From the NCBI GenBank assembly GCA_028277515.1, contig JANQGC010000298.1, positions 1 through 32,817 of the forward strand: DNA of 32,817 nucleotides, read 5' to 3'. A model generated the notes under the pieces. That model saw nothing but the letters and a program-made list of their open reading frames with translations. It searched no databases and was not told the DNA's origin. Made by a program: the position numbers and the translations under genes. The DNA comes from Anaerolineae bacterium. Lineage in GTDB: Bacteria; Chloroflexota; Anaerolineae; Promineifilales; Promineifilaceae. This document shows, in pieces, positions 1-6,342 of this stretch (the stretch's first letter is position 1; each line of letters begins with the position of its first letter).

Positions 1-110
1 AAACCGTTATAGATGGTGATCTTCTGCTTTGTCAGCAGTTCACCCGCTCCACCTGTATGATCAAAAATCGACCCGCGCCAGCGCAGTTCTTCAAATGCAT
101 TATTTGCCAT
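1..110 (-). CDS. tyrS: Tyrosyl-tRNA synthetase, N-terminal fragment (runs off the window)
   Basis: The first 36 codons of a minus-strand gene that continues beyond base 1. The translation begins MANNAFEELRWRGSIFDHTG and continues with a leucine/lysine-rich turn and then ITIYNGF. This matches the N-terminus of bacterial TyrS, where the W-R-G, D-x-T and Y-x-G-F blocks precede the HIGH-type ATP-binding motif. TyrS charges tRNA-Tyr with tyrosine in the cytoplasm. The ATG at 110 sits 6 nt after an AGGAG ribosome binding site (minus strand, about 117-121). An ATG at 113 is possible but too close to it. The catalytic domain lies outside the window, so the family call rests on the N-terminus alone. 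Confidence 0.8.
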   Translation of the reverse strand, partial: MANNAFEELRWRGSIFDHTGGAGELLTKQKITIYNG

Positions 111-127
111 CATAATCTCCTAATTTC

Positions 128-164
128 AACCCAAAACAAAAAGACGCGGCATTTACCGCGTCTT
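128..164 (-). terminator. Intrinsic terminator / attenuator in the tyrS leader
   Basis: On the minus strand a perfect 9-bp stem (AAGACGCGG, 164-156, with CCGCGTCTT, 149-141) and a 6-nt loop are followed by TTTTTGTTTTG. It lies 18-50 bases upstream of tyrS, inside its presumed leader, and 140 bases after the VWA gene. It could terminate the moxR-VWA operon or act as an attenuator for tyrS. A second copy of the 3'-arm sequence GCCGCGT lies upstream on the minus strand (225-219) and could pair with the 5' arm, giving a mutually exclusive antiterminator. Confidence 0.7.
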
Positions 165-305
165 CAGAATAAACGTTCCACCAAATTAAGCATTATTTAC
201 AAGCAGGCGAAACCTCCTACGCGGCAGCGCAAATCAATCTCACCATAATAATAACCCTTAATCTTAAACATCATAATCAAATGGTAGCAGATGGGGACCA
301 GCCGG

Positions 306-1691
306 TCAAGCATGAGCCATCAATTTATCTACCGCGGTTGCCAGTTGGGCCAGGTTGCGCACCACATAAACATTGTCACAAATGGGCGCGTATTCCAGCA
401 TGTCGCTGTCCCCGGTCCCCCATTGGCGCGGGTGCTCAGGATTAAACCAGATCAGCCGTCGCGAGCGACGCTGCAATTGTTTCATCAGGTCAAAGCGCGG
501 GGGATTGTAATTGTTGCGGCCGTCGCCCAAAACCACAACTGTTGTCCGCCCATCAATGCAGTCCAGCCAATTTTTGAAGAAAGTGTTCAAACTCTCCCCT
601 AAATCGGTGGCATAGTGCCTGGGCGCCCGGTTGTAAAAATTATCAAAGACAGCATCCACTGCTTCTCCGGGGCGGTTGCCTACCAGAACGATACTGATTT
701 CTTCCATGTCCGAATAAAAACCAAAACTGCGGGTCTTGGACACCTGGTCCTGTAATTCATAGGTCAAACGCAGCATAAATTCAGCCACGGACAGCATGGA
801 ACGCGACATGTCGCAGATCAACACCAGGCTGGGTTTTAATTTTCTCTTTTTATATTTCAGCTCTATGGGTACGCCGCCATAACGTTGGTTGGCGCGGATG
901 GTCCCTTTGGAATCAAAGCGTCCTTCCTTGCCCCTCTTACGGCGCAAGGCTGCCCGGCTGCGCAGTTGCGTGACCAGGCGCTGCACCTCCGTGCGCAGCA
1001 TATTGGCTTCTTGATCGCTTAAAGAATGGAAAGGTTTGTGCATTAAATCCGAGCCATGCAGATCCTTGGGCCGGTTAGCCCGATCCTCGGCGATTTGACG
1101 GCCGACCTGCTGAGCCACCTGTTCTTGCAGCGCCTCACGGTTAGCCTCGACGATACCCAGCAGCTTCTGGATCGATTCATCGCTCATCCCTTTTTCGCGC
1201 AGGGCCTGTACCAACTCCTGGAGTTGTTCTTCCAGGTGTTGGAAACCCATCTTTTGCAGCATGCGCCTGGTGACCCAACGCCCTTCTTGCGGGGTATTGG
1301 CCCACTGGGCGCCCATCTGATTGGCAAGATCCTCTAATTCCTCTTTGGTCGGTCCATCACCGCTGGTCAGCCAATCCATCAAGTCTTTCATGCGCCCGCT
1401 CAATGATTCCAGAGCCTCTTGCAACATATTCTGCTCATCGGAGGACAGCTCTTCCAGGGCATTTTGCATGGCCGGACCTCCGCTGCCGAAGTAGAGTGGA
1501 AATAGTTCGTCGAAAACGGCCGTGTGATCCACATCTTTAACCAGGGTAGCCCTCAGCGACTCCCGGAATATCTGCTTATCTTCAATACCCAAGGTATCAA
1601 TAGCATAGAGCGCGTCAATTGATTCGCTTACAGAGACACGCACCCCGGCTGCCCTTAAACCTCTAACAAATTGGATCACTCGCTCATCCAT
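306..1691 (-). CDS. VWA domain protein, CoxE-like
   Basis: A 461-residue cytoplasmic protein of the CoxE-like von Willebrand factor A family. The N-terminal half is helical and charged (Glu/Gln-rich, about residues 70-210). The C-terminal VWA domain carries a metal-ion-dependent adhesion site, D-M-S-R-S, at about residues 294-298 after a hydrophobic strand (LVLIC), with a T-D-L-G and an L-G-D-G-R-N block further on. Such proteins work with a MoxR ATPase as a metal-centre insertion or complex-remodelling pair; CoxD/CoxE in CO dehydrogenase maturation is the best known case. The MoxR gene ends 10 bases upstream, so the two form an operon. I chose the ATG at 1691 because GAGGATGGAG stands just before it; a start at 1745 would overlap moxR and has no better site. 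The substrate cannot be inferred here. Confidence 0.85.
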   Translation of the reverse strand: MDERVIQFVRGLRAAGVRVSVSESIDALYAIDTLGIEDKQIFRESLRATLVKDVDHTAVFDELFPLYFGSGGPAMQNALEELSSDEQNMLQEALESLSGRMKDLMDWLTSGDGPTKEELEDLANQMGAQWANTPQEGRWVTRRMLQKMGFQHLEEQLQELVQALREKGMSDESIQKLLGIVEANREALQEQVAQQVGRQIAEDRANRPKDLHGSDLMHKPFHSLSDQEANMLRTEVQRLVTQLRSRAALRRKRGKEGRFDSKGTIRANQRYGGVPIELKYKKRKLKPSLVLICDMSRSMLSVAEFMLRLTYELQDQVSKTRSFGFYSDMEEISIVLVGNRPGEAVDAVFDNFYNRAPRHYATDLGESLNTFFKNWLDCIDGRTTVVVLGDGRNNYNPPRFDLMKQLQRRSRRLIWFNPEHPRQWGTGDSDMLEYAPICDNVYVVRNLAQLATAVDKLMAHA

Positions 1692-1701
1692 TGCTCCATC
1701 C

Positions 1702-2634
1702 TCAATTTCGGTCGTAACGGTCGCGCCGACTTCTTCCCCCACCACTCATCATGCGCTTAGCCTTCATCACATCTGCTTCATATTTCAACAACACAGTTAA
1801 TGTATTGGTCAATGTTTTTTCATCAATGGCCGAGGCATTTAAGGTCACCAAGGCCCGCGCCCAATCTAATGTCTCGCTGATGCTGGGCAGTTTGCGCAGA
1901 TCCATGTTGCGCAGTTGCTGGACCACAGCCACCGCCTGCTGGGCTAATTCTTCGCTAAGATCAGGCACCTTGAGACGCACAATATCCAGTTCCGCTTCCG
2001 ATGTTGGATAATCGACATGTAGGAAGAGACAGCGCCGCTTTAACGCTTCACTTAACTCTCTTGTGTTATTACTGGTTAACAAAACCATGGGCTGGTGGAT
2101 GGCTGAGATAGTGCCTAATTCCGGCACACTGACCTGGAAATCGCTGAGGACCTCTAACAAAAAGGCTTCAAACTCAACATCAGCCCGGTCGATTTCGTCG
2201 ATGAGTAAAACAACCGGCACTTCGGATGTGAGGGCGGTCATCAGAGGGCGAGGCAGCAAGAAGTTTTCGGAGAAAAAGACATCCTCTTCGGCAGCGACCC
2301 GTTGGGCTGCTTCGGCCAGGCTGTTTACATCACTCAGTATATCGCGCAAGGTGTCGCGCAGCAGTTGAGTGTAGAGCATCTGCTTGGCATATTCCCACTC
2401 GTATAGAGCTTTGCTCTCATCCAACCCTTCGTAACATTGCAGCCGCACAAGTGGCGCACCTAAAGTACCTGCCCATGCTTTGGCCAGTTCCGTCTTTCCA
2501 ACCCCGGCGGGTCCTTCAGCTAAAACTGGCTTGCACAAAGATTGTGCTAAATAAACAACGGTTCCAATCTCTTCTGAAGCAATGTATTGCTGAGTTCCTA
2601 ACCGCTGCTGAACGTCGGCCGTATCTTTAAACAT
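1702..2634 (-). CDS. MoxR-family AAA+ ATPase (CoxD-like)
   Basis: A 310-residue MoxR-type AAA+ ATPase. Walker A GPAGVGKT is at 41-48, Walker B VVLLIDEID at 141-149, a sensor-1 T-S-N-N at about 187-190, and an arginine-finger region L-K-R-R at about 198-201. Members act as ATP-driven chaperones that remodel a client protein or metal centre together with a VWA partner, which here is encoded 10 bases downstream. The ATG at 2634 follows a GGAG about 10 nt away. The protein is of ordinary length and intact. The pair is typical of CoxDE in molybdenum hydroxylase clusters, but the only molybdenum hydroxylase in this window lies 23 kb away, so a functional link is only a possibility. Confidence 0.9.
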   Translation of the reverse strand: MFKDTADVQQRLGTQQYIASEEIGTVVYLAQSLCKPVLAEGPAGVGKTELAKAWAGTLGAPLVRLQCYEGLDESKALYEWEYAKQMLYTQLLRDTLRDILSDVNSLAEAAQRVAAEEDVFFSENFLLPRPLMTALTSEVPVVLLIDEIDRADVEFEAFLLEVLSDFQVSVPELGTISAIHQPMVLLTSNNTRELSEALKRRCLFLHVDYPTSEAELDIVRLKVPDLSEELAQQAVAVVQQLRNMDLRKLPSISETLDWARALVTLNASAIDEKTLTNTLTVLLKYEADVMKAKRMMSGGGRSRRDRYDRN

Positions 2635-2666
2635 AGGTCATCTTCTCCGGTTATTAAATTGCAGTG

Positions 2667-2755
2667 GTCTAAAAATCAACAACCGTTTTTAGACAAAAAG
2701 ATTGTAATCGTTAAGACCCGTGGCGTAAAGGTTCATTCATTTTTACTTTACGCCA
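2667..2755. repeat. Two perfect inverted repeats between the GNAT and moxR genes
   Basis: The 198-base gap upstream of moxR holds two clean dyads. The first is GTCTAAAAA/TTTTTAGAC (2667-2675 and 2686-2694), a 9-bp stem with a 10-nt loop. The second is TGGCGTAAAG/CTTTACGCCA (2721-2730 and 2746-2755), a 10-bp stem with a 15-nt loop. They lie downstream of the minus-strand GNAT gene and upstream of minus-strand moxR. They could be terminator structures for the former or operators for the latter. Neither has a good T-tract on the minus strand. Confidence 0.45.
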
Positions 2756-2832
2756 TTCACTATGCGCTTCGCAAGTTTTATTAGAAGCAGTTGGCAATAT
2801 TCTTTCGTCGGGGCGCTTCAAGCAGCACTTTA

Positions 2833-3705
2833 TTACTCATTTACATTGTAGGCCAGGTAAGTGATCGTTTTTACCTGCCGGAAACCGAGTGAATGGTAAA
2901 GGGCTATTGCCCGTTGGTTATCGCGCCAGGCCCCGATTTCAATTCGTCGCGCGCCGCGCTTCTTTAAACTGCGCATGGCCAGGCTTAATAATTGGCGGCC
3001 GAAACCCTGGTTTTGATAAGCTGGAAGTATGCCTACCGGCTCAATGATGCCGCTGCCCTGACTATCAAGTTTGGTCCAGGCAAAGCCAATCGTCCGGCCT
3101 TCAACTATTAGAAACTGCAAATCGGCCGCTTGGATGAGTGTATTTACCACCTCTTTCTGACTGTAAGGCTGGTCCCAGGGTAGGCCGGTAAAACATTGTT
3201 CATACAGATCGCAAAAGAGGGAAACGGCCGTTTTTCTGCTAAACGTCTGAACCTGGAGGTTGTCGAGATGGGGCAGTTGTTGCCAATTTTCCCAGTCATC
3301 AAAAACTAATACCCATTCCTCGTGCTCAACGAAAAAACCCTGCTTTTGTAAAAACAACGCCGCAGATGATTGCAGACATTGCACGCCATACGCCACCTGT
3401 TTGATATTGCTCCCCTGCAAATGGTCCCGCACTCCTCGCCATAAACGGGTTCCAAGCCCCTGCCTTCGCCGTGCGGGTGCGATACAGCCATCCAACTCAG
3501 TGATCGTGGGCAAACCAGGAACCGGCGATACAGCAGCATAACCGGCCACGGACCCATCTTCCAGCACCCAAACCTCTCCACCATATGCGCGCGTTCCGTT
3601 GACATATTCTGCAAAATCGGAAGGCGAATATTGATTATCAGGAAAAGCGAGGTTATGAATCGCGGCCAACTCACGACTATCATCCGCATCATACAAACGT
3701 GCCAT
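2833..3705 (-). CDS. Tandem GNAT-domain N-acetyltransferase
   Basis: A 290-residue protein with two GNAT folds in tandem. The first spans about residues 1-145 and has the acetyl-CoA pyrophosphate-binding motif R-R-R-Q-G-L-G-T. The second spans about 160-285 and has Y-Q-N-Q-G-F-G-R followed by the usual N-x-x-A-I-x-L-Y-x-x-L-G-F ending. Tandem GNATs include mycothiol synthase, but nothing here singles out that substrate, so the acceptor is unknown. I chose the ATG at 3705 over the track-length start at 3738 because a TATAAT box (minus strand, 3718-3713) lies only 7 bases before it, which suggests a leaderless mRNA starting at or near the ATG. A start at 3738 would lie upstream of its own promoter. 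Confidence 0.85.
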   Translation of the reverse strand: MARLYDADDSRELAAIHNLAFPDNQYSPSDFAEYVNGTRAYGGEVWVLEDGSVAGYAAVSPVPGLPTITELDGCIAPARRRQGLGTRLWRGVRDHLQGSNIKQVAYGVQCLQSSAALFLQKQGFFVEHEEWVLVFDDWENWQQLPHLDNLQVQTFSRKTAVSLFCDLYEQCFTGLPWDQPYSQKEVVNTLIQAADLQFLIVEGRTIGFAWTKLDSQGSGIIEPVGILPAYQNQGFGRQLLSLAMRSLKKRGARRIEIGAWRDNQRAIALYHSLGFRQVKTITYLAYNVNE

Positions 3706-3712
3706 TAAGAAG

Positions 3713-3718
3713 ATTATA
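3713..3718 (-). promoter_or_regulatory. -10 box for a leaderless GNAT transcript
   Basis: A perfect TATAAT on the minus strand, 7 bases before the ATG at 3705 and with no Shine-Dalgarno sequence between. A weak TTGTGG lies 16 bases further upstream as a possible -35 element. Confidence 0.55.
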
Positions 3719-3739
3719 ATCGTCTCTGGCCGGCCCACA

Positions 3740-3774
3740 AAAAATGGTCCAATCTTGAAAATTGGACCATTTTT
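3740..3774. terminator. Perfect bidirectional hairpin between GNAT promoter and tRNA-Glu promoter
   Basis: A 14-bp perfect stem (AAAAATGGTCCAAT with its complement) around a 7-nt loop, with A-tracts and T-tracts outside, so it could terminate in both directions. It lies between two divergent promoters, GNAT leftward and tRNA-Glu rightward, where no gene ends. It may insulate the two transcription units or be left from a lost gene. Confidence 0.6.
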
Positions 3775-3782
3775 ACCATCGC

Positions 3783-3811
3783 TTGACCGTCAAGAAGCAG
3801 AATGATAAAAT
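3783..3811 (+). promoter_or_regulatory. Sigma-70-type promoter of tRNA-Glu
   Basis: TTGACC (3783-3788), a 17-bp spacer, and TAAAAT (3806-3811). The predicted transcription start lies about 5 bases before the mature tRNA 5' end at 3823. Confidence 0.7.
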
Positions 3812-3822
3812 TCTTGCCTCAT

Positions 3823-3895
3823 GCCCCCATCGTCTAGGGGACTAGGACGTAGGCCTTTCAAGCCTAAAACGGGAGTTCGAATCTCCCTGGGGGCA
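3823..3895 (+). tRNA. tRNA-Glu (anticodon UUC)
   Basis: A complete cloverleaf. The 7-bp acceptor stem GCCCCCA/TGGGGGC is at 3823-3829 and 3888-3894, with discriminator A at 3895. The D-arm holds CTAGGGGACTAGG. The anticodon stem TAGGC/GCCTA encloses the loop CTTTCAA with anticodon TTC at 3857-3859. The T-arm holds GGGAGTTCGAATCTCCC. CCA is not encoded. It reads GAA/GAG codons. Its wobble uridine is one of those modified by MnmEG-type or Elp3-type pathways, and an Elp3-like gene begins at 31548. The gene borders a toxin-antitoxin island on its 3' side. Confidence 0.97.
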
Positions 3896-3909
3896 TTCTT
3901 CAGAAATAG

Positions 3910-3940
3910 ACCGCTTGGCACTATTGTCAGGCGGTTTTTG
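3910..3940 (+). terminator. Intrinsic terminator of tRNA-Glu
   Basis: A 10-bp stem (3910-3919 with 3926-3935, two G-U pairs) and the 6-nt loop ACTATT, followed directly by TTTTTGTT. The terminator in the repeat at 4787-4816 has the same layout: 10 bp, 6-nt loop, and the same TTTTTGTT tail. Confidence 0.8.
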
Positions 3941-4053
3941 TTATCCTCAATTGGCAATATGCAACCAGTAAAATTAATTTGCCTATACGCCTATTGCAAA
4001 CCAGACCAGACCAGGTCATAATGGTATCAAGTAGTGGAGTAGGAGTGGATGCA

Positions 4054-4317
4054 ATGCAAATAACAAATATTTCGGATGCGAAAGCAAGTCTGTCCAAACT
4101 TATTGAAAAGGTGTTAAAGGGTGATGAAGTGATCATCGGGAAGGCGGGCAAACCCGTTGCCAAACTTGTCCCATATAATCTGGAGTCGAGTCCCCGTCAG
4201 TTAGGCGCCGGGCATTGGCGTGGGAAAATTTGGTTGGCAGACGATTTTGACGAACTATCAGAAGACATTGAGCAACTATTCACTGGTGAGGCGGACGAAG
4301 ATGAATCTGTTGCTTGA
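4054..4317 (+). CDS. Phd/YefM-type antitoxin
   Basis: An 87-residue antitoxin starting MQITNISDAKASLSKLIEK, the usual Phd/YefM DNA-binding fold. The motif G-D-E-V-I-I-G-K-A-G-K-P-V-A-K-L is typical of this family, followed by an acidic C-terminus that would bind and neutralise the toxin. The ATG at 4054 follows a purine-rich GGAGTAGGAGTGG. It overlaps the PIN toxin gene by 17 bases, as expected for a coupled TA operon, and such antitoxins usually autorepress. A fragment of a second copy (residues about 35-56) survives at 6481-6544. Confidence 0.88.
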   Translation: MQITNISDAKASLSKLIEKVLKGDEVIIGKAGKPVAKLVPYNLESSPRQLGAGHWRGKIWLADDFDELSEDIEQLFTGEADEDESVA

Positions 4318-4681
4318 CACACACGTATTCTTGTGGGCTGTTGACGATAATCCAAATCTGTCAACAAACGCAAGAGAAGCCATTATTGATGGAAACAATA
4401 TCGTCTATGTCAGTGCAGCCACTGCCTGGGAAATCTCAATCAAACAGGCGATCGGCAAGTTGAAAATCCCTGAAAGCGATTATCTTGAGGAACTCCAGCT
4501 ACACCGGTTCACGCCGCTCAGCATCACGACTAAGCACGCTTTGGCAATTGAGAAATTGCCACCCATTCACAAGGATCCGTTTGACAGAATGCTGATCGCC
4601 CAGGCTCAAATGGAGAAGCTCACTCTAGTGACGCGGGATCAACGCGTAACAGAATATGATATACGGGTCATAACAGCATAG
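4301..4681 (+). CDS. PIN-domain toxin (VapC family)
   Basis: A 126-residue PIN-domain ribonuclease, partner of the Phd-type antitoxin just upstream. The acidic active-site residues are visible in order: Asp in LLLDTH near the N-terminus, Glu in T-A-W-E-I-S-I-K, Asp in D-P-F-D-R-M-L, and Asp in T-R-D-Q-R. The motif LLLDTHVFLWAV and a central K-x-P-P-I-H-K-D-P-F-D-R mark the DUF4411/YkvK-like PIN branch often paired with Phd antitoxins. Such toxins cut tRNA or other RNA when freed from the antitoxin. I chose the ATG at 4301 because it overlaps the antitoxin's end and starts the first beta strand; an earlier in-frame ATG at 4220 lies inside the antitoxin gene. Confidence 0.9.
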   Translation: MNLLLDTHVFLWAVDDNPNLSTNAREAIIDGNNIVYVSAATAWEISIKQAIGKLKIPESDYLEELQLHRFTPLSITTKHALAIEKLPPIHKDPFDRMLIAQAQMEKLTLVTRDQRVTEYDIRVITA

Positions 4682-4702
4682 CAAATTTGTATTGGAGGGG
4701 AG

Positions 4703-4840
4703 GTAAAAGTGTTTACCACGGTCTAGACGGATGGGGTTCCGAAAAACCTAATTCTACTAGGGTTTATGTAAATTAGATCGAAATGGACTGCTTGACTTCA
4801 CTGTCGAGCGGTTTTTGTTTACCATTTTGAGAAGATGGGA
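4703..4840 (+). repeat. 138-bp direct repeat, copy A
   Basis: This stretch recurs almost unchanged at 6203-6340, exactly 1500 bases downstream, with about ten substitutions by eye. It begins with GTAAAAGTGTTTACCACGG and includes an intrinsic terminator. In copy B the first 24 bases are the 3' end of higA, coding for V-K-V-F-T-T-V and the stop. Here the same bases stand without their gene, so copy A looks like the trailing end and terminator of a lost antitoxin cassette. Confidence 0.9.
4787..4818 (+). terminator. Intrinsic terminator inside repeat copy A
   Basis: A 10-bp stem (4787-4796 with 4803-4812, including G-U pairs), the 6-nt loop TTCACT, then TTTTTGTTT. It would end transcription from the Phd/VapC operon. 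The copy in repeat B (6287-6312) has lost two pairs and looks weakened. Confidence 0.75.
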
Positions 4841-4855
4841 AGGGGGAGATCCTGA

Positions 4856-4884
4856 TTGACATCATCATATGCATGCATTATAAT
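4856..4884 (+). promoter_or_regulatory. Consensus promoter with internal palindrome for the RHH/VapC operon
   Basis: A perfect TTGACA (4856-4861), a 17-bp spacer and a perfect TATAAT (4879-4884). The self-complementary ATGCATGCAT (4869-4878) fills the spacer next to the -10 box and is a natural candidate for the operator at which the ribbon-helix-helix antitoxin represses its own operon. Confidence 0.8.
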
Positions 4885-4923
4885 TTCAAATATGAATACA
4901 CTCAGGTGTTGGAGGTTGAAATC

Positions 4924-5187
4924 ATGAAACAACTTACCATTCGCGGGGTAACTAACGAATTACACCACAAAATAAAAATCAAGGCCGATCAACATAATTT
5001 GAGCATCAACCGCTATGTTCTGGCAATCATCAAGAAACAAGTTGGGTTTTCTGATCCTGGGGTGCTACATGATGCTGAATTCGATGATCTTGATTACTTG
5101 GCGGGAACCTGGTCAAAGCAAGAATTTCAGGAATTCCAAGAGCTGCTTCAAGGTCAACGAGTCATTGACCCAGAGCTGTGGCAATGA
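4924..5187 (+). CDS. Ribbon-helix-helix antitoxin (FitA/VapB type)
   Basis: An 87-residue antitoxin. The N-terminus MKQLTIRGVTNELHHKIKIK reads as the beta strand and first helix of an Arc/MetJ ribbon-helix-helix domain. It is followed by the second helix L-S-I-N-R-Y-V-L-A-I-I-K and an acidic tail that would wrap the toxin. ATG 4924 follows GGAGG by 8 bases. An upstream in-frame ATG at 4873 overlaps the promoter -10 box and is rejected. The stop overlaps the toxin's ATG (ATGA). The protein probably represses the consensus promoter 40 bases upstream. Confidence 0.88.
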   Translation: MKQLTIRGVTNELHHKIKIKADQHNLSINRYVLAIIKKQVGFSDPGVLHDAEFDDLDYLAGTWSKQEFQEFQELLQGQRVIDPELWQ

Positions 5188-5600
5188 AGACTTTGATGAT
5201 AGACACTTCTGCATACGCGTTGTTTAAGCGCGGGCATCCTGATGCGATAGCACAGATTCGCAAGGCCTCAGCAATCGTGCTGCCGACCATTGTCCTCGGT
5301 GAACTTTGGGCTGGATTTGAATTGGGCAGTCGAAGAACAAATAATCGTGATGAGCTAGATGCCTTTCTTGCAAGTTCTCGCGTAAACGTAGCTACGATTA
5401 TCGATGAAACGGCCAAACGATATTCTCGAATATATGCCTTTTTACGAAAGAACGGACGCCCCATACCTACCAACGACCTGTGGATTGCTGCGTGTGCAAT
5501 GGAACACAGCGCTACACTATTGACAGCCGACAGCCACTTTCTGCATATTCCCCAAATCATCGCAGAGCATCTGGTGATCAACGGTGAAAGAAAAAAGTGA
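5184..5600 (+). CDS. vapC: PIN-domain toxin VapC
   Basis: A 138-residue VapC-type PIN ribonuclease. The acidic residues are Asp in MIDTSAY, Glu in V-L-G-E-L-W-A-G-F, Asp in P-T-N-D-L-W-I-A-A and Asp in L-L-T-A-D-S-H-F, which is the complete catalytic set. The ATG at 5184 overlaps the antitoxin stop as ATGA; a GTG two codons earlier is possible. VapC enzymes cleave tRNA or rRNA sites and are held inactive by the antitoxin. Bases 5232-5370 of this gene recur as a broken copy at 6343-6480, so this cassette was duplicated within the island. Confidence 0.93.
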   Translation: MKTLMIDTSAYALFKRGHPDAIAQIRKASAIVLPTIVLGELWAGFELGSRRTNNRDELDAFLASSRVNVATIIDETAKRYSRIYAFLRKNGRPIPTNDLWIAACAMEHSATLLTADSHFLHIPQIIAEHLVINGERKK

Positions 5601-5621
5601 CGCTTTATGATCTTCCAAGTA

Positions 5622-5651
5622 TTGTAATTGAGCGAAGAAAAAGTTCATAAT
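5622..5651 (+). promoter_or_regulatory. Probable promoter of the higBA operon
   Basis: TTGTAA (5622-5627), an 18-bp spacer and CATAAT (5646-5651). The predicted start of transcription is near 5658, just before the AGGAG at 5662-5666. This would exclude the ATG at 5650 as a start. Confidence 0.5.
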
Positions 5652-5668
5652 GGATCTCCTTAGGAGCA

Positions 5669-5920
5669 TTGAAGGTATTTAACGGCCGTTTCTCCAAGAA
5701 GCTCCCCCATAACATCCAGCGTATCGCTGAACGTAAATTGATCATGCTTCATCGATCAGCAACCCTGCATGATCTGCGCGTACCACCTTCAAATCGCCTC
5801 GAAGCATTGAAGGGAACGCGCAAAGGGCAACATAGTATTCGCATTAATGATCAATGGCGAATCTGTTTTGAATGGCGGGAAGACGGCGTTTACAAAGTTG
5901 AGATCGTTGATTACCATTGA
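5669..5920 (+). CDS. higB: HigB-like RelE-superfamily toxin with short N-terminus
   Basis: An 83-residue HigB-type mRNA endonuclease of the RelE/ParE superfamily. It has the family's central L-E-A-L-K-G-T-R-K-G-Q-H-S-I-R-I-N-D-Q-W-R-I-C-F pattern in part and ends V-E-I-V-D-Y-H, the usual HigB terminus. Compared with typical HigB proteins (about 92 residues), the first 8-10 residues, which form beta strand 1, are missing. The reading frame is closed upstream at 5648, and the only start is TTG at 5669, two bases after an AGGAG. The toxin may be weakly translated or N-terminally decayed. The antitoxin gene higA starts 9 bases downstream, the inverted toxin-first order normal for HigBA. Confidence 0.85.
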   Translation: MKVFNGRFSKKLPHNIQRIAERKLIMLHRSATLHDLRVPPSNRLEALKGTRKGQHSIRINDQWRICFEWREDGVYKVEIVDYH

Positions 5921-5929
5921 GGTGACATT

Positions 5930-6226
5930 ATGAGAGACTATCCTCCAATTCATCCAGGTGAAATACTGCTAGAGGAGTTCCTGAAGCCAATGGGCATCAG
6001 CCAATACCGTTTGGCTAAGGATATTGGCGTTCCTCCGATGCGCATCAACAAGATTGTGCATGGCCAACGCGGAATCAGCGCCGATACGGCCCTTCGCCTT
6101 GCCCGGTACTTCGGGATATCTGTTGAATTCTGGACCGGCATCCAAACACATTACGAAATTGAAAATGCTAAAATGGAACTGGCAGATCGTTTAGAAGAGG
6201 AAGTAAAAGTGTTTACCACGGTCTAG
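5930..6226 (+). CDS. higA: HigA antitoxin (XRE family)
   Basis: A 98-residue HigA antitoxin. It opens with P-P-I-H-P-G-E-I-L-L-E-E-F-L, the signature of the HigA branch of XRE helix-turn-helix proteins. The helix-turn-helix runs about residues 25-65 (S-Q-Y-R-L-A-K ... I-N-K-I-V-H-G-Q-R-G-I) and ends in F-G-I-S-V-E-F-W. It binds HigB and represses the operon. The final codons (V-K-V-F-T-T-V and stop) lie inside the 138-bp repeat, which means the tail was either acquired with the repeat or gave rise to it. Confidence 0.92.
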   Translation: MRDYPPIHPGEILLEEFLKPMGISQYRLAKDIGVPPMRINKIVHGQRGISADTALRLARYFGISVEFWTGIQTHYEIENAKMELADRLEEEVKVFTTV

Positions 6227-6340
6227 ACGGATGGGGTTCCGAATAACCTGATTCTACTAGGGTTTATGTAAATTAGATCGAAATGGATTGCCTGACTTCA
6301 CTGTCGAGCGCTTTTTGTCTACCATTTTGAGAAGGGGGAA
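6203..6340 (+). repeat. 138-bp direct repeat, copy B
   Basis: Second copy of the 4703-4840 repeat, offset by exactly 1500 bases. It starts within the 3' end of higA. The terminator hairpin (6287-6296 with 6303-6312) has two mismatches compared with copy A. Confidence 0.9.
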
Positions 6341-6342
6341 CG

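Noticed and set aside
111..300. Complete T-box riboswitch upstream of tyrS
   Set aside because: Only GGTGGAACG resembles the T-box core. Stem I with a Tyr specifier was not found, and the base after GGUG would not match the expected tRNA-Tyr discriminator pairing. Kept as an attenuator finding only.
291..602. Plus-strand open frames inside the VWA, MoxR, MFS and IorB genes
   Set aside because: They lie opposite or out of frame to well-supported genes, have no family resemblance and no ribosome binding site; they are shadow frames.
4703..6340. Integron-like attC sites flanking TA cassettes
   Set aside because: The repeats lack the R/L box layout and palindromic form of attC, and no integron integrase is present; simple homologous repeats explain them better.
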